From Escarpia spicata (lineage: Eukaryota > Annelida > Polychaeta > Sabellida > Siboglinidae), in assembly GCA_963995525.1 (NCBI GenBank), contig CAXEFP010000887.1, positions 1,302,001 through 1,366,000 of the forward strand: a DNA stretch of 64,000 nucleotides. Direction: 5' to 3'. Position 1 is the stretch's first letter; every line of letters begins with the position of its first letter. Of the stretch, positions 61,448 to 64,000 are shown one piece after another. The position numbers and the translations under genes are program-made. Below the pieces are notes generated by a model. The model ran no database searches and had not been told where the DNA came from. It worked only from the letters and a program-made list of their open reading frames with translations.

Positions 61448-63941
61448 ACACACATAATACATAGACTGGGAATAAAACATTGTACTACTGACACACATAA
61501 TAAATAGACCGGGAATAAAACATCGTACAACTGACACACATAATAAATAGACTGAGAATAAAACATTGTACAACTGACACACATAATAAATAGACTGGGA
61601 ATGAAACATTGTACAACTGACACTCATGATAAATAGACTGGGAATGAAACATTGTACTACTGACACACATAATAAATAGACTGGGAATAAAACATTGTAC
61701 TACTGACACACATAATAAATAGACTGGGAATAAAACATTGCACTACTGACACTGATGATAAATAGACTGGGAATAAAACATTGTACAACTAACACACATA
61801 ATAAATAGACTGGGAATGAAATATTGTACTACTGACACACATAATAAATAGACTGGGAATGAAACATTGTACAACTGACACACATAATACATAGACTGGG
61901 AATAAAACATTGTACTACTGACACACATAATAAATAGACCGGGAATAAAACAGCGTACAACTGACACACATAATAAATAGACTGAGAATAAAACATTGTA
62001 CAACTGACACACATAATAAATAGACTGGGAATAAAACATTGTACAACTGACACACATAATAAACAGACTGGGAATAAAACATTGTACTACTGACACACAT
62101 AATACATAGACTGGGAATAAAACATTGTTCAACTGACACACATAATAAATAGACTGGGAATGAAATATTGTACTACTGACACACATAATAAATAGACTGG
62201 GAATGAAACATTGTACTACTGACACACATAATACATAGACTGGGAATGAAACATTGTACAACTGACACACATAATACATAGACTGGGAATGAAACATTGT
62301 ACAACTGACACACATAATAAATAGACTGGGAATGAAACATTGTACAACTGACACACATAATAAATAGACTGGGAATAAAACATTGTACAACTTACACACA
62401 TAATAAATAGACTGGGAATAAAACATTGTACAACTAACACACATAATAAATAGACTGGGAATAAAACATTGTACAACTGACACACATAATAAATAGACTG
62501 GGAATAAAACATTGTACAACTGACACACATAATACATAGACTGGGAATAAAACATTGTACTACTGACACACATAATACATAGACTGGGAATGAAACATTG
62601 TACAACTGACACACATAATACATAGACTGGGAATGAAACATTGTACAACTGACACACATAATAAATAGACTGGGAATGAAATATTGTACTACTAACACAC
62701 ATAATAAATAGACTGGGAATGAAACATTGTACTACTAACACACATAATACATAGACTGGGAATAAAACATTGTACTACTGACACACATAATAAATAGACT
62801 GGGAATAAAACATCGTACAACTGACACACATAATAAATAGAATGGGAATAAAACATTGTACAACTGACACACATAATAAATAGACTGGGAATAAAACATT
62901 GTACAACTGACACACATAATAAACAGACTGGGAATAAAACATTGTACTACTGACACACATAATACATAGACTGGGAATAAAACATTGTTCAACTGACACA
63001 CATAATACATAGACTGGGAATGAAACATTGTACAACTGACACACAAAATACATAGACTGGGAATGAAACATTGTACAACTGACACACATAATAAATAGAC
63101 TGGGAATGAAACATTGTACAACTGACACACATAATAAATAGACTGGGAATAAAACATTGTACAACTGACACACATAATAAATTGACAGGGAATAAAACAT
63201 TGTACTACTGACACACATAATAAATAGACTGGGAATGAAACATTGTAGAACTGACACACATAATAAATAGACTGGGAATAAAACATTGTACTACTGACAC
63301 ACATAATACATAGACTGGGAATAAAACATTGTACAACTGACACACATAATAAATAGACTGGGAATAAAACATTGTACTACTGACACTCATGATAAATAGA
63401 CTGGGAATAAAATATTGTACAACTAACACACATAATAAATAGACTGGGAATAAAACATTGTACAACTGACACACATAATAAATAGACTGGGAATAAAACA
63501 TTGTACAACTGACACACATAATACATAGACTGGGAATAAAACATTGTACTACTGACACACATAATACATAGACTGGGAATTAAACATTGTACTATTGACA
63601 CACATAATAAATAGACTGGGAATGAAACATTGTACAACTGACACACATAATAAATAGACTGGGAATGAAACATTGTACTACTAACACACATAATACATAG
63701 ACTGGGAATAAAACATTGTACTACTGACACACATAATAAATAGACCGGGAATAAAACATCGTACAACTGACACACATAATAAATAGACTGAGAATAAAAC
63801 ATTGTACAACTGACACACATAATAAATAGACTGGGAATGAAACATTGTACAACTGACACTCATGATAAATAGACTGGGAATGAAACATTGTACTACTGAC
63901 ACACATAATAAATAGACTGGGAATAAAACATTGTACTACTG
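61448..63941. repeat. Third, less similar copy of the 49-monomer unit
   Basis: Bases 61448-62393 follow 59341 onward at a 2,107-bp offset, and 62523-63941 follow 60287 onward at a 2,236-bp offset. The three monomers 62394-62522 (129 bp) are extra here. A four-monomer run in the same place is also seen near 56000-56170, so the extra monomers are probably ancestral and were lost before the first two units duplicated. This copy lacks CATAGTAC and GATCGGG. It has private ACACAAAATAC near 63044 and AAATTGACAGGG near 63180. Confidence 0.8.
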
Positions 63942-64000
63942 ACACACATAATAAATAGACTGGGAATAAAACATTGTACAACTAACACACATAATAAATA
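63942..64000. repeat. Possible chimeric monomer and truncated last monomer
   Basis: In related blocks the monomer at this point has TTGCAC and is followed by an ACACTGATG monomer ending CAACTA. Here a plain ACACACATAATAAATAG start is joined to a CAACTA tail, as if one monomer was removed by an exchange between positions 9 and 36. The final 16 bases (63985-64000) are positions 1-16 of a further monomer cut off by the window edge. Confidence 0.55.

Larger units (their letters stand above)
1..64000. repeat. 43-bp satellite array, about 1,488 monomers, fills the window
   Basis: A single 43-bp unit is repeated head to tail with no interruption. The consensus begins ACACACATAAT (positions 1-11), has GACTGGGAAT at 17-26 and ends CATTGTACAACTG at 31-43. 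Counting along the window shows monomer starts at 1+43k throughout (checked at k=200, 300, 500, 700, 1000, 1200 and 1400), and the last 16 bases are again positions 1-16. There is therefore no net insertion or deletion other than whole monomers. Variation is by substitution, mainly at positions 13, 27, 39 and 43. I see no unique DNA, transposon, gene or RNA gene; stretches not listed separately hold the same monomer. Both array edges lie outside the window. Known biology: arrays of this kind are typical of eukaryotic heterochromatin. The chromosomal location and species are not determined. Confidence 0.99.

Noticed and set aside
1..64000. CRISPR array
   Set aside because: The 43-bp units are contiguous with no unique spacers, and no cas-like gene is present.
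1..64000. Telomere, CENP-B box or other known satellite motif
   Set aside because: No TTAGGG-like or TTTAGGG-like runs and no CENP-B-like box were seen; the monomer does not resemble alpha satellite except that four units total 172 bp.
1..64000. Poly(A) signals as evidence for a real gene on the plus strand
   Set aside because: The AATAAA hexamers are part of the monomer, and the plus strand has stop codons in every frame within a few monomers.
1..64000. tRNA, rRNA or structured RNA genes
   Set aside because: No cloverleaf, conserved rRNA segment or long inverted repeat can be formed from the A-rich monomer; only the 8-bp TTGTACAA palindrome is present.
1..64000. Bacterial or phage origin with operons
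   Set aside because: No gene of any kind, no ribosome-binding pattern, and a 64-kb tandem satellite is not a usual feature of bacterial genomes.

Overview
The whole 64,000-base window is one uninterrupted satellite array: a 43-bp monomer repeated head to tail about 1,488 times. It starts exactly at base 1 and stops 16 bases into a new monomer at 63985-64000. Every place checked keeps the register: monomers begin at 1+43k at 8601, 21501, 43001, 51601 and 60201 as well as at the ends. I found no gene, RNA gene, transposon, CRISPR or single-copy DNA. An array of this size with no gene points to eukaryotic satellite heterochromatin (centromeric, pericentromeric, subtelomeric or B/sex chromosome). 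The sequence does not identify the species.

The monomer is about 30% GC, strongly A-rich on the + strand and has no CpG in its consensus. Most variation sits at a few positions, numbered from the ACACACATAAT start: A/C at 13, A/G at 27, A/T at 39 and G/A at 43. Rarer marker substitutions tag individual monomers and let the array be read as a mosaic. Two cassette families can be told apart. Family A carries AAGTAG, ACTTAG and AGAGTGGG monomers. Family B carries ACCGGG/ATCG, CTGAGA, AAACAG, TTGTTC and TTGCAC monomers. Both contain a marker monomer beginning ACACTGATGATA, located 51 times.

Layout: 1-2.8 kb, a 33-monomer tandem duplication; 2.9-7.2 kb, B-rich with 40- and 33-monomer duplications; 7.6-12.9 kb, a run of tandem duplications of 28, 27, 24 and 9 monomers; 12.7-20 kb, A-rich with 55- and 71-monomer duplications; 20-27.4 kb, a 3.2-kb mosaic duplicated once; 27.9-42.2 kb, interleaved A and B with 92-, 106- and 67-monomer duplications and an exact 21-monomer tandem; 41.3-49.6 kb, back-to-back 58- and 57-monomer duplications; 48.9-57.9 kb, 42- and 99-monomer duplications plus a segment copied from 47-49 kb; 57.2-64 kb, a 49-monomer (2,107-bp) unit in three successive copies.

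The array therefore looks like the product of many recent in-register unequal exchanges of variable length, not one fixed higher-order repeat. All long minus-strand reading frames are by-products of a monomer that has no stop trinucleotide on that strand. Nothing here supports a protein-coding or molecular-machine system. The interest lies in the repeat's evolution, architecture and possible chromatin role. All comparisons were made by eye, so duplication edges are good to about one monomer and mismatch counts are minimum estimates.
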